Below, in pieces: positions 1 to 8,626 of a DNA stretch of 64,000 nucleotides. A model generated the notes under the pieces. The model was not told the origin of the DNA, searched no databases, and saw nothing but the letters and a program-made list of their open reading frames with translations. Where the stretch lies: positions 4,340,001 through 4,404,000 of the forward strand of contig NZ_CP095864.1 in NCBI RefSeq assembly GCF_023100845.1, written 5' to 3'. A program made the translations under genes and the position numbers. The stretch is from Gordonia sp. PP30. GTDB taxonomy: Bacteria > Actinomycetota > Actinomycetes > Mycobacteriales > Mycobacteriaceae. Every line of letters starts with the position of its first letter. Positions within the stretch are counted from its first letter, which is position 1.

Positions 1-401
1 CAGCCCTGATTGGAGAAGATGTACGGCACGCCGAGTTCGGCCGCCGCCTTCCCGATGTGTACGTCGGCGTTCGGATGGGCCAGCGCTCCGGCGCCCACCG
101 GCGCGAAAAGCACTGGGGCGGAAAGCTTCTGGCCGAACAGCTCGATCTCGGTGGTGCGCTCGCTGACATCCCGCAACACCCGCGGCACGATCGCCCACCG
201 GTCCAGCGCCGCCCGGTTGGCCGCCATGGTGCGCCCCTCACCGGCGCCGCCGGCGATGTAGGCCCAGCCCCGGCGGGACATCTTGGCGCGCGCACGACGC
301 TCCAGCTCGGCGAAGTCCGTGGGGACCGTGGGCGTCCGGCCGTGCACGCCCGCGGTGTAGACCTCGTTCTGCCGGGCGCGCCCGAAGTTGACCGATACCA
401 C
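1..401 (-). CDS. FMN-dependent 2-hydroxy-acid oxidase, N-terminal part (partial)
   Basis: The frame is open from a GTG at 399-401 to the window edge, giving about 133 residues. The translation (…RRGWAYIAGGAGEGRT…, then …PRVLRDVSERTTEIELFGQ… and …APVLFAPVGAGALAHP…) matches the start of the lactate 2-monooxygenase / lactate oxidase / glycolate oxidase family. These TIM-barrel flavoenzymes oxidise L-2-hydroxy acids; the YIAGGAG segment is the usual N-terminal FMN-site region. The start codon directly follows the TAA of the upstream gene, so it is probably cotranscribed with the DUF4334 and monooxygenase genes. The catalytic Lys/His/Arg region lies outside the window, so lactate as the substrate is a family-level guess. 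The GTG start was chosen because no ATG fits and the preceding codon is a stop. Confidence 0.75.
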   Translation of the reverse strand, partial: MVSVNFGRARQNEVYTAGVHGRTPTVPTDFAELERRARAKMSRRGWAYIAGGAGEGRTMAANRAALDRWAIVPRVLRDVSERTTEIELFGQKLSAPVLFAPVGAGALAHPNADVHIGKAAAELGVPYIFSNQG

Positions 402-902
402 TTAGCCGACCGCCCCGTCCCGCGACCCGGGGTCGCGCTGCAGATAGAAGTAGAAGTGCCGGTCGCGGACCAGCGAGCCCTTGCCGTTCATGATGCCCAT
501 CAGGGTGTCGTCGTCGACGCGCTTGAAGTGATCGATCACCGGCTGGCCGTCGTAGACCATCGACGCGGTCACCTCACCGCGGAACTCCACCGGCCACAGG
601 CTCGCCTCACCCTTACCGATCTCCCTGTCCGAGAACAGGTTTCCGTCATCGTCGCGGCAGACCATGGGCGCCACGTCGTACCGGCCACGGAACCACTTGC
701 CGTGCCAGCGGACCTTCTCCAGCTGCCCGTCCATCGGATGGCCGGAGGGCAGCTCGCCGCCGCGCCAGTCGCCGAGGATCTCGTCGACGGCCACCGTCGG
801 CAGCGCCGCCCAGATCGTGTCGAGGTCGGCCGGATCGCTGACCCCGCCGTCGGCGACGCGCCTGCGGAACTCGGCGACGGCGCGCTCACGCGTGGATGTC
901 AT
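402..902 (-). CDS. GXWXG and DUF4334 domain protein
   Basis: This is a protein of 166 residues starting MTSTRERAVAEF. Residues about 30-75 carry a GXWXG-type motif (GDWRGGELPSGH), and the second half (…IDHFKRVDDDTLMGIMNGKG…) matches DUF4334. The two domains usually occur together in small actinobacterial and fungal proteins of unknown biochemical role, often beside oxidoreductases. The ATG at 902 overlaps the end of the monooxygenase gene by 17 bp, and the stop abuts the next gene, so it is the middle gene of a tight operon. A longer frame starts at 977, but that extension lies inside the upstream gene and is not family-like. The function is unknown; context suggests ketone, ester or hydroxy-acid metabolism. 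Confidence 0.8.
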   Translation of the reverse strand: MTSTRERAVAEFRRRVADGGVSDPADLDTIWAALPTVAVDEILGDWRGGELPSGHPMDGQLEKVRWHGKWFRGRYDVAPMVCRDDDGNLFSDREIGKGEASLWPVEFRGEVTASMVYDGQPVIDHFKRVDDDTLMGIMNGKGSLVRDRHFYFYLQRDPGSRDGAVG

Positions 903-2385
903 GGTCGTTCTCCATTTCCGCGTCGGCCGGGGTGGTCGAGAAGACCATCTCCTCGGTGACGTCGTACCGGCGGGCATCGAGGGCGTCGATGATCGCGTTG
1001 TGCCGCACCTGCCACGGCGCCCGGTCGCCGGCCTTCGGCAGCCGCCCGCCCGACCGTTCGATGTAGCCCGAGTTCAGTTCGAAGAACGCGTGCGACGCCG
1101 GTTCGGGGCCGCTCAGCGCGGGGTACGCGCGGGTGTAGCCCTGCGCGCGCATGTGCGCGATCAGGTCGGCCACCGCCTTGCTGGTCAGGTCGACGCGCAG
1201 GGTCCACGACGCATTGGTGTAGCCCACCGACCAGGCGAAGTTGGGGACGTCGTTCAGCATGTACGCCCGGTACCCGAAGTGCTCACCGGGGACCACTGCC
1301 TCGCCGTCGACCGACAGCTCGATCCCGCCGAACGCGATCAGATCGAGGCCGGTCGCGGTGACGACGATGTCCGCGTCGAGCACCCGGCCCGAGGTCAGCG
1401 CGACACCGGTGGGCGTGAAGCGCTCGATGGTGTCGGTGACCACCTCCGCGTCGCCGTTCGCGATCTCGGTGTAGAAGTCGCCCTCGGGGATGATGCAGAG
1501 GCGCTGATCCCACGGCGCGTACGCGGGCTTGAAGTGGGTGTCGACGTCGTATCCGTCCGGCAGATAGTGCAGGGCGAGGCGCCGGATGAGCCGGCGGGAA
1601 GCGTTCGGGAAGCGGCGGCAGAACAGGAACAGGCCCATGGTGACGACCATGTTCCGGTACCGGATCACGTCGTGCGCCCACTGTCGCGGCAGGCACCGCT
1701 GCGCGAGCCGCGTCATCGGATCGCTCCACGGATACGGGAACAGATAGGTCGGCGAGCGCTGCAGCATGGTGACGTGGGCGGCCTCGGGCGCCATCGCCGG
1801 GATCAGCGTCACCGCCGTCGCACCGCTGCCGATCACGACCACCCGCTTGCCGGTGTAGTCGAGATCCTCGGGCCAGAACTGCGGGTGCACGATCTGCCCG
1901 GTGAAGTCGTCCTCGCCGGCGAAATCGGGGCGGTACCCGGCGTCGTACCGGTAGTAGCCGGTGCACAGGTAGAGGAATCGGGTGGTGACGGTGCGCGCCT
2001 GGCCGTCGGCCAGCAGGTCGACCGTCCACAGGTCGGTATCGGTGGCGAAGTCGGCCGCGGTGACCTGCGTGGCGAAGCGGATGTGCGGGTAGATCCCGAA
2101 GTCGCGCGCCGTCGTTTCCAGGTACTCGCGGATCTCGTCGCCACGCGCCATCGTCTTGGTGCCGCGCCACGGGTTCCACGGGAAACTGAGCGTGAAGATG
2201 TCGGAGTCACTGCGGACCCCGGGATAGCGGAACAGATCCCAGGTGCCGCCGATCCGTTCCCGGTTCTCGACGATGAGGTACTTCAGTTCCGGGTTCCGCT
2301 CCCGCAGCCGGTAGGCGGCGTCGATCCCGGAGAGCCCGGCTCCCACGATCAGGACGTCGTAGGTCTCAGCGTTGTCGGGCGTCAT
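886..2385 (-). CDS. EthA-like Baeyer-Villiger flavin monooxygenase
   Basis: This 499-residue class B flavoprotein monooxygenase inserts oxygen into ketones using NADPH, O2 and FAD. The N-terminal FAD site VGAGLSG, the EthA-like stretch GGTWDLFRYPGVRSDSD, the complete Baeyer-Villiger fingerprint FxGxxxHxxxW (FTGQIVHPQFW) and the second Rossmann motif IGSGATAV are all visible. The tail NASWTLRVDL also resembles mycobacterial EthA, the activator of ethionamide. I chose the ATG at 2385, which has GGAAAGGAC upstream, rather than the in-frame GTG at 2415 that overlaps the Ku stop. It lies between ku and the DUF4334 gene on the same strand. Its natural substrate is not evident. Confidence 0.88.
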   Translation of the reverse strand: MTPDNAETYDVLIVGAGLSGIDAAYRLRERNPELKYLIVENRERIGGTWDLFRYPGVRSDSDIFTLSFPWNPWRGTKTMARGDEIREYLETTARDFGIYPHIRFATQVTAADFATDTDLWTVDLLADGQARTVTTRFLYLCTGYYRYDAGYRPDFAGEDDFTGQIVHPQFWPEDLDYTGKRVVVIGSGATAVTLIPAMAPEAAHVTMLQRSPTYLFPYPWSDPMTRLAQRCLPRQWAHDVIRYRNMVVTMGLFLFCRRFPNASRRLIRRLALHYLPDGYDVDTHFKPAYAPWDQRLCIIPEGDFYTEIANGDAEVVTDTIERFTPTGVALTSGRVLDADIVVTATGLDLIAFGGIELSVDGEAVVPGEHFGYRAYMLNDVPNFAWSVGYTNASWTLRVDLTSKAVADLIAHMRAQGYTRAYPALSGPEPASHAFFELNSGYIERSGGRLPKAGDRAPWQVRHNAIIDALDARRYDVTEEMVFSTTPADAEMENDHDIHA

Positions 2386-2411
2386 CGTGTCCTTTCCTGC
2401 CTGTTCCGCGG

Positions 2412-3269
2412 TCACGCCGACTTCGCGGACTTGCGCGCCGTCGTCTTCTTCGCGGCGGGCTTCTTGTCGGCGACCGGGGCCGCTTCGGCGGTGCCCGCCC
2501 GGTCTTTCACCGATGCGCGCAGCGCGGCCAACAGATCGGCAACCTCGTCATCGTCGTGCGGCGGTGCCTCGGCTTCCTCCGGGAATGCCTCTCCCCCACC
2601 GGCTTTCGCCTCGATCAGCTTGGCGAGCTCGGTCTCGTAGACATCCTCGAATCGGCTCGGGTCGAAGTCGGTGGCCATGGTGTCGATGAGCGACGAGGCC
2701 ATCTCCAGTTCCTGCGGGCGGATCTCCACGTCCTGGTCGAGGAAACCGAAGTCGGGCTTGCGGACCTCGTCGGGCCAGAGCAGCGTCTGCAGCGTCATCA
2801 CCCCGTCGATCACCCGCAGCGCCGCCAGCCGGGTGCGGCTGCGGAGGGTGAACATCGCGATGGCGAGCCGGTCCGTGCTCTCCAGCGTGCGGGCCAGCAG
2901 CGTGTAGGCCTTCGGCGACTTCGACGCCGGTTCCAGGTAGTAGGCCTTGTCGAAGTAGATGGGGTCCACCTGGTCGGCCGGCACGAACTCCAGGATCGAG
3001 ATCTCCGGGCTCCGATTGACCGGCAGCGAGGCCAGATCGTCCTTGGTCAGGATGACGGACCGGCCCTCGTCGCTCTCGTACGCGTTCGCGATCTGGCTGT
3101 AGTCGACCTCGACGTCGGTACCCTCGCGGACACGCCGATAGCGGATCCGGGTGCCGTCCTTCGCGTCCACCTGGTGCGACGACCGGTCATGGCTCTGGGT
3201 CGCCGAGTAGACCTTGACCGGCACGTTCACCAGGCCAAAGCTCAGATCACCCTTCCAGATCGAGCGCAT
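2412..3269 (-). CDS. ku: Ku, DNA end-binding protein of bacterial NHEJ
   Basis: This is a 285-residue protein with the typical Ku opening MRSIWKGDLSFGLVNVPVKVYSAT and the bridge region (SPEISILEFVP, IYFDKAYYLEP). Ku homodimers ring double-strand breaks and recruit LigD for end joining. The lysine-rich tail (about the last 25 residues, KKPAAKKTTARK) is the extended basic C-terminus found in many actinobacterial Ku proteins. The ATG at 3269 fits the family start; an in-frame ATG at 3278 would add MAG. ligD starts divergently only 39 bp away, so both genes must share a very compact promoter. The monooxygenase gene follows downstream and may be read through. Confidence 0.95.
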   Translation of the reverse strand: MRSIWKGDLSFGLVNVPVKVYSATQSHDRSSHQVDAKDGTRIRYRRVREGTDVEVDYSQIANAYESDEGRSVILTKDDLASLPVNRSPEISILEFVPADQVDPIYFDKAYYLEPASKSPKAYTLLARTLESTDRLAIAMFTLRSRTRLAALRVIDGVMTLQTLLWPDEVRKPDFGFLDQDVEIRPQELEMASSLIDTMATDFDPSRFEDVYETELAKLIEAKAGGGEAFPEEAEAPPHDDDEVADLLAALRASVKDRAGTAEAAPVADKKPAAKKTTARKSAKSA

Positions 3270-3308
3270 ACCGGCCATTGTGCCAAAGACCACAGGAAGA
3301 ATGGACCC

Positions 3309-5255
3309 ATGGCGAAGGACGATCTCGTGGTCGACGGGCACGCGATCGCGCTGACCCACCTCGATCGCGTCCTCTATCCGGAGACCGGCACCCGCAAGTA
3401 CGACGTGATCACCTACTACCTGGCGATCGCCGAGGCGATCCTGCCGCACCTCGCCTCCCGCCCGGTGACGCGCAAGCGGTGGCCGTCCGGCACCGGGTCG
3501 GCGCCGTTCTTCGAGAAGACGATGCCGGCCGGCGCTCCCGCGTGGATTCCGCGTTTCACCATCGCGCACGCCACCGACGACAAGGTGTACCCGGTCGCGT
3601 CGAATGCGGCGGTGCTGGTGTGGCTGGCGCAGATGTCCGCGCTGGAACTGCATGTCCCGCAATGGCGGATCGACCTGTCCACGCCCGACGCGCGGCGCAC
3701 CGACCGGCTGGTCCTGGACCTCGATCCGGGGCCGAACGTGCCGCTGACCCAGTGCGCGCAGGTGGCGCTGACCATCCGCGGGCTGCTCGACGACGCCGGG
3801 ATCCCCTCGTGGCCGGTGACCAGCGGCGGCAAGGGGATACACGTCTACGGCCGGCTGCCCGGCCCGGTGCGGAGCGATTCGGCGCGCGCGGTCGCCAAGG
3901 AGATCGCCGCCTCCCTCGAGAAGACGTACCCGGACGAGGTCACCGCGTCGATGAACAAGGCCGCCCGCCCCGGCCGGGTGTTCCTGGACTGGAGCCAGAA
4001 CAGCGCGGCCAAGACCACGCTGAGCCCCTACTCGTTGCGCGGCCTGGAACAGCCGTGGGCGGCGGCGCCGCGCGAATGGTCCGAGCTGGCCGATCCGGAC
4101 CTGCGGCAGCTGCGGTATTCCGAAGTGCTGGAAAGGTTCTCGGCCTCCGGTGACCTGCTCGCCGGGCTGGACGACACGCCGCAGCCGCTTCCCGAGGGGG
4201 TCGTGGACCTGGGGGTGTACCGGCGGCATCGGCGCGGCGACGACGGGGCGCGGCTCCGTTCGGCCGACGCGACGGCCACCTCCCGGCAGGCCGACGACGG
4301 CGAGCCGCCGCGGAGCCCGGGCACGGTCGTCGCGCCGCGGCCGATGCTGGCCGTCGACGAGGCCATCGACGAGCTGCCGGAGCAGGAGTGGGCGTTCGAG
4401 GGCAAGTGGGACGGCTATCGGATCCTGGCGCGGCTCACCGGCGACGGACTGCGACTGCGCTCGCGCTCGGGGGTCGACATGACGGCGGACTTCCCCGAGT
4501 TCGGGGTGCTGCGCGACGCGCTCGCCGGGCACACCGCGGTGCTCGACGGCGAGGCGGTGGCGATCAACGCGAGCGGGCAGACCGACTTCACGCTGCTCGC
4601 CTCCCGCCGCCGGCGGCCCGGCGAGTACCTGCTGCGGCTGTACCTGTTCGACGTGCTGGAGTTCGACGGGCACGACCTGTCGCACCTGCCGTGGGAGGCG
4701 CGACGGGCGGTGCTCGACGATCTGGCGCCCCGCTTCGCCGGCACGCCGGCCATCGAGATCCCCGGCCTGCTGCACGGCCCCGGCGCCCGTGCCGCCCGGG
4801 AGGCCCGCGACCGCGGCTGGGAGGGCGTCGTCGCCAAGCGCCGGTCGGCGCCCTACCGGCCGGGGACGCGCAGCCCCGACTGGCGCAAGCAGAAGAACTG
4901 GAACGACATCGAGGTGGTGATCGGCGGCTTCCGCATGGGCCGGGAGGGCAACGAGCGGAACCTCGGTTCGGTGCTAGTCGGGCTGCCCGAGGCGACCGGT
5001 CTGCGCTACGCCGGGCGCGTCGGCACCGGCTGGACCCAGTCCCAGGCGACCGACCTGCTGGCCGAGCTGCGCGAACTGGAGATCCGCCGCTGCCCGTTCA
5101 TCGGCGGCGTCGACGCGCCGGTCGCGTCGAGCGCGATCTGGGTGCTGCCCAAGCTGGTCGCCGACGTCAGATTCATGGACTGGACGTCGACCGGGCACCT
5201 GCGGCACCCGGCCTGGCGCGGGATCCGCCGCGACAAGCTGCCCGGCGACCTGTAG
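3309..5255 (+). CDS. ligD: LigD-type ATP-dependent DNA ligase with polymerase domain, no phosphoesterase domain
   Basis: This 648-residue protein is for end joining with Ku. Residues about 1-290 form the archaeo-eukaryotic primase-type polymerase domain, with catalytic Asp137 and Asp139 in LDLDPGP. Residues about 345-648 form the ligase domain, with nucleotidyl lysine K366 in EGKWDGYR and the later motif VVAKRR. Mycobacterial LigD is about 760 residues in the order Pol-PE-Lig. Here the 3'-phosphoesterase domain, with its His-rich start, is absent. A linker rich in Arg, Asp and Ala of about 50 residues (roughly 295-345) takes its place. AGGAAG lies about 10 bp before the ATG. A palindromic hairpin follows the stop. 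Confidence 0.95.
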   Translation: MAKDDLVVDGHAIALTHLDRVLYPETGTRKYDVITYYLAIAEAILPHLASRPVTRKRWPSGTGSAPFFEKTMPAGAPAWIPRFTIAHATDDKVYPVASNAAVLVWLAQMSALELHVPQWRIDLSTPDARRTDRLVLDLDPGPNVPLTQCAQVALTIRGLLDDAGIPSWPVTSGGKGIHVYGRLPGPVRSDSARAVAKEIAASLEKTYPDEVTASMNKAARPGRVFLDWSQNSAAKTTLSPYSLRGLEQPWAAAPREWSELADPDLRQLRYSEVLERFSASGDLLAGLDDTPQPLPEGVVDLGVYRRHRRGDDGARLRSADATATSRQADDGEPPRSPGTVVAPRPMLAVDEAIDELPEQEWAFEGKWDGYRILARLTGDGLRLRSRSGVDMTADFPEFGVLRDALAGHTAVLDGEAVAINASGQTDFTLLASRRRRPGEYLLRLYLFDVLEFDGHDLSHLPWEARRAVLDDLAPRFAGTPAIEIPGLLHGPGARAAREARDRGWEGVVAKRRSAPYRPGTRSPDWRKQKNWNDIEVVIGGFRMGREGNERNLGSVLVGLPEATGLRYAGRVGTGWTQSQATDLLAELRELEIRRCPFIGGVDAPVASSAIWVLPKLVADVRFMDWTSTGHLRHPAWRGIRRDKLPGDL

Positions 5256-5261
5256 GACACG

Positions 5262-5310
5262 CGAAACCGTCGTATCCGTCGGTCGGCGACCAACGGATAC
5301 GACGGTTCGG
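5262..5310. repeat. Palindromic hairpin repeat, copy A
   Basis: The arms ACCGTCGTATCCGTCGGTC and GACCAACGGATACGACGGT flank a 3-nt loop. Related palindromes lie at 8625-8667 and 58345-58387. This copy starts 7 bp after the ligD stop, between two convergent genes. It may act as a transcription terminator or RNA 3'-end structure, though there is no U-run. Confidence 0.85.
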
Positions 5311-5343
5311 CGAATAGGAGTCACCGCGGACGATGAGCCCGCG

Positions 5344-7176
5344 TCAGCTCAGATGGTGCACTTCCTGAAGGCCGTAGACCGGGGTGTCGATCCCCTCGTA
5401 ACGGGCCTTCAGCTGGAGCGCCAGGTACAGCGAGTAGTGCCGCGACTGATGCAGGTTGCCGCCGTGGAACCAGAGGCCGGGCTGCTGGGTGGGCTTCCAC
5501 ATGTTGCGCTGCTCGCCCTCCCACGGCCCGGGATCCTTGGTGGTGTCCGAGCCGAGGCCCCACACCTTGCCGACCCGGTCGGCCACCTCTTGCCCCATGA
5601 GGTCGGCGGCCCAGCCGTTCATCGAGCCGTAGCCGGTCGCGTAGACCACGACGTCGGCGGGCAGCTCGGTGCCGTCGGCCAGCACCACCGAGTTCTCGGT
5701 GAGATGGTCCACGCCGCCCTTGGCGAGCTTGATGGTGCCGTCCGCGACCAGCTCGCACGCACCGACGTCGATGTAGTAGCCCGAGCCGCGGCGCAGGTAC
5801 TTCATGAAGAGCCCGGAGTCGTCGTCGCCGAAGTCCAGATCGAAACCGGCGGCCTCCAGCCGGTCGTAGAAGTCCTTGTCCCGTTCGCGGATCTGGTCGT
5901 ACAGCGGGATCTGGAACTGGTGCATGATCCGGTACGGCAGCGAGGCGAAGGTGAAGTCGGCCTTCTTGGTGGTCATCCCGTCGCGGACGGCCTGCTCGCT
6001 GTACAGCGAGCCGAGGCCGATCTCCATCAGCGAGTCCGAGCGCACGATGTGCGTCGAGCTGCGCTGCACCATGGTGGTGTCGATCCCGTTCTCCACCAGA
6101 GCCTTGCAGATGTCGTGCGCCGAGTTGTTGGCGCCGATCACCACGACCTTCTTGCCCACGTATCCGTCGGGGCCCGGGTGCCGGCTGGAGTGGTGCTGCT
6201 CCCCGGCGAAGACGTCCTGGCCGGGGAAGCTCGGCACGTTCGCCTTGCCCGACATGCCGGTCGCGAGCACCAGCTGCGTCGGATGGAGGGTCAGCTCCTC
6301 GCCGTCGCGATTCACCCGGACGGTCCAGGTGCCGGCCTCCTCGTCGTACGACGCCTCGACGCATTCGGTCTTGGACCAGTACGGGACCTCCATCACCTTG
6401 GTGTAGAACTCCAGCCAGTCGCCGATCTTGTCCTTCGGCGCGAAGACGGGCCAGTTCTGCGGGAAGGGCAGGTACGGCAGGTGGTCGTACCAGACCGGGT
6501 CGTGCAGGCAGAGCGACTTGTAGCGCTTTCGCCACTGGTCGCCGGGCCGGTCGTGCTTGTCGACGACCAGCGAGGGCACTCCGAGCTGCCGCAGCCTGGC
6601 TCCGAGCGCGATGCCGCCCTGACCGCCGCCGATCACCAGCACATACGGCTGCACGGTGCGACCGAGGGCGGCCTCCTCGTCCTCCCGCTTCTGCGCCCAC
6701 GACCGCTGGTCGGGGTCGCTGCCGTGGACCGCGCCGAGCGGGCGGGTGAAGCCGGCCGGCTCCTCGTGACCCTTGAGCTCCTGCAGGGTGGTGAGCAGTG
6801 TCCAGCCCTGGTCGTCGCCGTCCGGCCCAGGCTTGATGCGCAGGTGGCCCTCGCCGCGGCCGACCGCCGTCTCAAAGGCGATGAAGGCCTCCGCGACGCC
6901 GTCGGTCTCGGTGGCCGGCTCAACGGTGTGCCAACCGGACGGCGCGGTTCCGCCGAGCCGGTCGGTCAGCATCGCCGTGATCTCGTCCCGTCCCTCAGAC
7001 GTCTTGAGATTCCAGGTGAAGGCGACGAGGTCGCGCCAGTAACTGTCGTCGGCGAACATCGCGGCCGCCGCCTCGGCGTCGCCCGCCTCCAGCGCGGCCG
7101 AGAACGCCGCAAGCCATGCGTCGACACGCTCCTGTGCGGACGGCGCGGCGACCTCGGGTTCGAGGGTCTGCGTCAT
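5344..7176 (-). CDS. Flavin-containing monooxygenase with N-terminal SnoaL-like domain
   Basis: This is a 610-residue FAD/NAD(P)-dependent monooxygenase. Residues about 10-150 look like a nuclear-transport-factor-2/SnoaL fold (AWLAAFSAALEAGDAEAAAAMFADD). Then come the FAD site VIGGGQGG, the motif FAGEQHHSSRH (a variant of FxGxxxH without the final Trp) and the NADPH site VIGANNSAHD. The motif variant resembles flavin monooxygenases more than true Baeyer-Villiger enzymes. AAGGAG stands 6 bp before the ATG at 7176. A GAF-domain regulator is divergently transcribed 175 bp away and probably controls it. Its substrate is unknown; ketones, indoles and amines are all possible for the family. Confidence 0.88.
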   Translation of the reverse strand: MTQTLEPEVAAPSAQERVDAWLAAFSAALEAGDAEAAAAMFADDSYWRDLVAFTWNLKTSEGRDEITAMLTDRLGGTAPSGWHTVEPATETDGVAEAFIAFETAVGRGEGHLRIKPGPDGDDQGWTLLTTLQELKGHEEPAGFTRPLGAVHGSDPDQRSWAQKREDEEAALGRTVQPYVLVIGGGQGGIALGARLRQLGVPSLVVDKHDRPGDQWRKRYKSLCLHDPVWYDHLPYLPFPQNWPVFAPKDKIGDWLEFYTKVMEVPYWSKTECVEASYDEEAGTWTVRVNRDGEELTLHPTQLVLATGMSGKANVPSFPGQDVFAGEQHHSSRHPGPDGYVGKKVVVIGANNSAHDICKALVENGIDTTMVQRSSTHIVRSDSLMEIGLGSLYSEQAVRDGMTTKKADFTFASLPYRIMHQFQIPLYDQIRERDKDFYDRLEAAGFDLDFGDDDSGLFMKYLRRGSGYYIDVGACELVADGTIKLAKGGVDHLTENSVVLADGTELPADVVVYATGYGSMNGWAADLMGQEVADRVGKVWGLGSDTTKDPGPWEGEQRNMWKPTQQPGLWFHGGNLHQSRHYSLYLALQLKARYEGIDTPVYGLQEVHHLS

Positions 7177-7351
7177 TGCTGCTCCTTGGGATCGGTGCGC
7201 CGGACCACCGGCGCGGAATGTGATGGCCAGCACACCGCGCGGCCCGGCGGGGCGGCAAGGGTTGCAGCGGGTTGCAGCGCGCCGGAGGTTGACGGAACGG
7301 GTGCGCGCGAGGACTCTCGACTGTGACCACAACCACACCGGAGGCCGCTAC
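7177..7351. promoter_or_regulatory. Divergent promoter region with 10-bp direct repeat
   Basis: This is a 175-bp spacer between the flavin monooxygenase and its likely activator. It contains a tandem GTTGCAGCG at 7261-7269 and 7271-7279, exactly one helical turn apart. The first copy also forms a short inverted repeat with the GCAA just before it (GCAAGGGTTGC). These are candidate binding sites for the adjacent regulator. GGAGG at 7340-7344 is the ribosome-binding site of the regulator gene. Confidence 0.45.
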
Positions 7352-8626
7352 GTGACGTCTGCCCCGATCCTCGAACCGGCCCTCGCCGCCGGCGACGATC
7401 CGCGCGCCTATGCCGCGGTGCTGCACGCCGTGTACGACGCGTCGATGGCCGGGGAGAAGCCCCCGGCTCGACCGCGCTCGGTGATCGGCGAGTCGTGGGA
7501 CCGGGTACGACAGGCCGGGGTCCGGCCCGATTCGGACGGCGAACCTCCGCTGGACACCTCGGACCTGCAGGAACGACGGTCCGCGTCGGGCCTCAGCGAA
7601 TTGCTGGACCCGCTGATGCATCACCTGGACACGCTGATCGTCGACGGCGAGAACATCCTCGTCGTCGCCGATGCGACCGGTCGTGTGCTCTGGCGCAACG
7701 GGGTGAACCGCGTGCTGCACCGCGCGGACCGGCTCGGATTCACCGAGGGCGCGTCGTGGGCGGAACGGTCGGTGGGCACCAACGCGATCGGCACCGCCCT
7801 CGCCTCCGGGCGTGCCGTGCAGGTGTTCTCGGCCGAGCACTTCGTGCGCAGCCACCACGAGTGGACCTGTGCCGGCGCGCCGATCCACGACCCGCGGACC
7901 GGCGCGGTCCTGGGCGTGGTCGACGTCTCCGGGCCGGCCGCCACCATCCATCCGACCACGCTCGCGCTGGTCGACACCGTCGCCCGGCTCGCGCAGTCAC
8001 AGTTGCGCGAGGCGCACCGGGCACGGCTCGACGAACTGCGCGCGGTCGCCGCGCCCATCCTGGCCCGCTCGTCGGGTCCGGCGTTCGCGGTCGACTCGTT
8101 CGGCTGGGTGGCGGCGCTCGACGGCGTCGACCCGCGGCCGCGACTGCCCTTCCCGCGGGCGGTGTCGGCCGGCAGGCATTACCTGCACGGGATCGGCGAC
8201 TGCGATCTGGAGCCGATGCCCGGCGGCTGGCTGGTGCGCGTCGCCGCCACGGACACCGCGCCCGGCCGGATCCACGTGGAACTGCTGTCCGGCGACGAAC
8301 CGCTGGTCCGCGTCACCGGTGCCGGTGGCACCTGGGTGCACCGGCCCTCCCCGCGCCACGCACAGTTGCTCCGGCTGCTCGCCGCCCACCCCGGCGGGCT
8401 CAGCGCCGCGCAGCTCGCCGAGCAACTCTTCGGCAACCCCGGTCAGCGCATCGCCGCGCGCTCGGAGGTGTCCCGGCTGCGCAAGCACCTGGGCGGCGTG
8501 CTCGCATCGAATCCGTACCGCTTCGCCCCCGAGGTGATCGTGTCGGTGGCCGCGCCCGAGCCGGGTGTGACGCCCGGGGCCGGCGCTCGGCCGTCGCCTG
8601 CGATAAGGCCGATGTCCCGCCCGTGA
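7352..8626 (+). CDS. GAF-domain transcriptional regulator (AcoR-like, without AAA+ domain)
   Basis: This 424-residue protein starts at GTG 7352, with GGAGG 7 bp upstream. Residues about 60-205 form the sensor region seen in AcoR/DhaR-type activators (ESWDRVRQAGV; VVADATGRVLWRNG; GASWAERSVGTNAIGTAL; HHEWTCAGAPIHDP). The sigma54-interacting AAA+ module of AcoR is absent. The C-terminus (about 325-395, LLAAHPGGLSAAQLAEQLFG…EVSRLRKHLGG) looks like a winged-helix DNA-binding domain. In actinobacteria such proteins control nearby oxygenase or dehydrogenase genes. Here the divergent flavin monooxygenase is the obvious target. The inducer is not evident. Confidence 0.8.
   Translation: MTSAPILEPALAAGDDPRAYAAVLHAVYDASMAGEKPPARPRSVIGESWDRVRQAGVRPDSDGEPPLDTSDLQERRSASGLSELLDPLMHHLDTLIVDGENILVVADATGRVLWRNGVNRVLHRADRLGFTEGASWAERSVGTNAIGTALASGRAVQVFSAEHFVRSHHEWTCAGAPIHDPRTGAVLGVVDVSGPAATIHPTTLALVDTVARLAQSQLREAHRARLDELRAVAAPILARSSGPAFAVDSFGWVAALDGVDPRPRLPFPRAVSAGRHYLHGIGDCDLEPMPGGWLVRVAATDTAPGRIHVELLSGDEPLVRVTGAGGTWVHRPSPRHAQLLRLLAAHPGGLSAAQLAEQLFGNPGQRIAARSEVSRLRKHLGGVLASNPYRFAPEVIVSVAAPEPGVTPGAGARPSPAIRPMSRP

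Noticed and set aside
3270-4775. N-terminal extension of the Ku frame to about 787 residues
   Set aside because: The extension lies antisense to ligD and is not protein-like. Ku proteins start at MRSIWKG-type sequence, which is at 3269.
5344-7176. A second true Baeyer-Villiger monooxygenase
   Set aside because: The motif is FAGEQHHSSRH, lacking the final Trp of FxGxxxHxxxW, so it is called a flavin-containing monooxygenase only.
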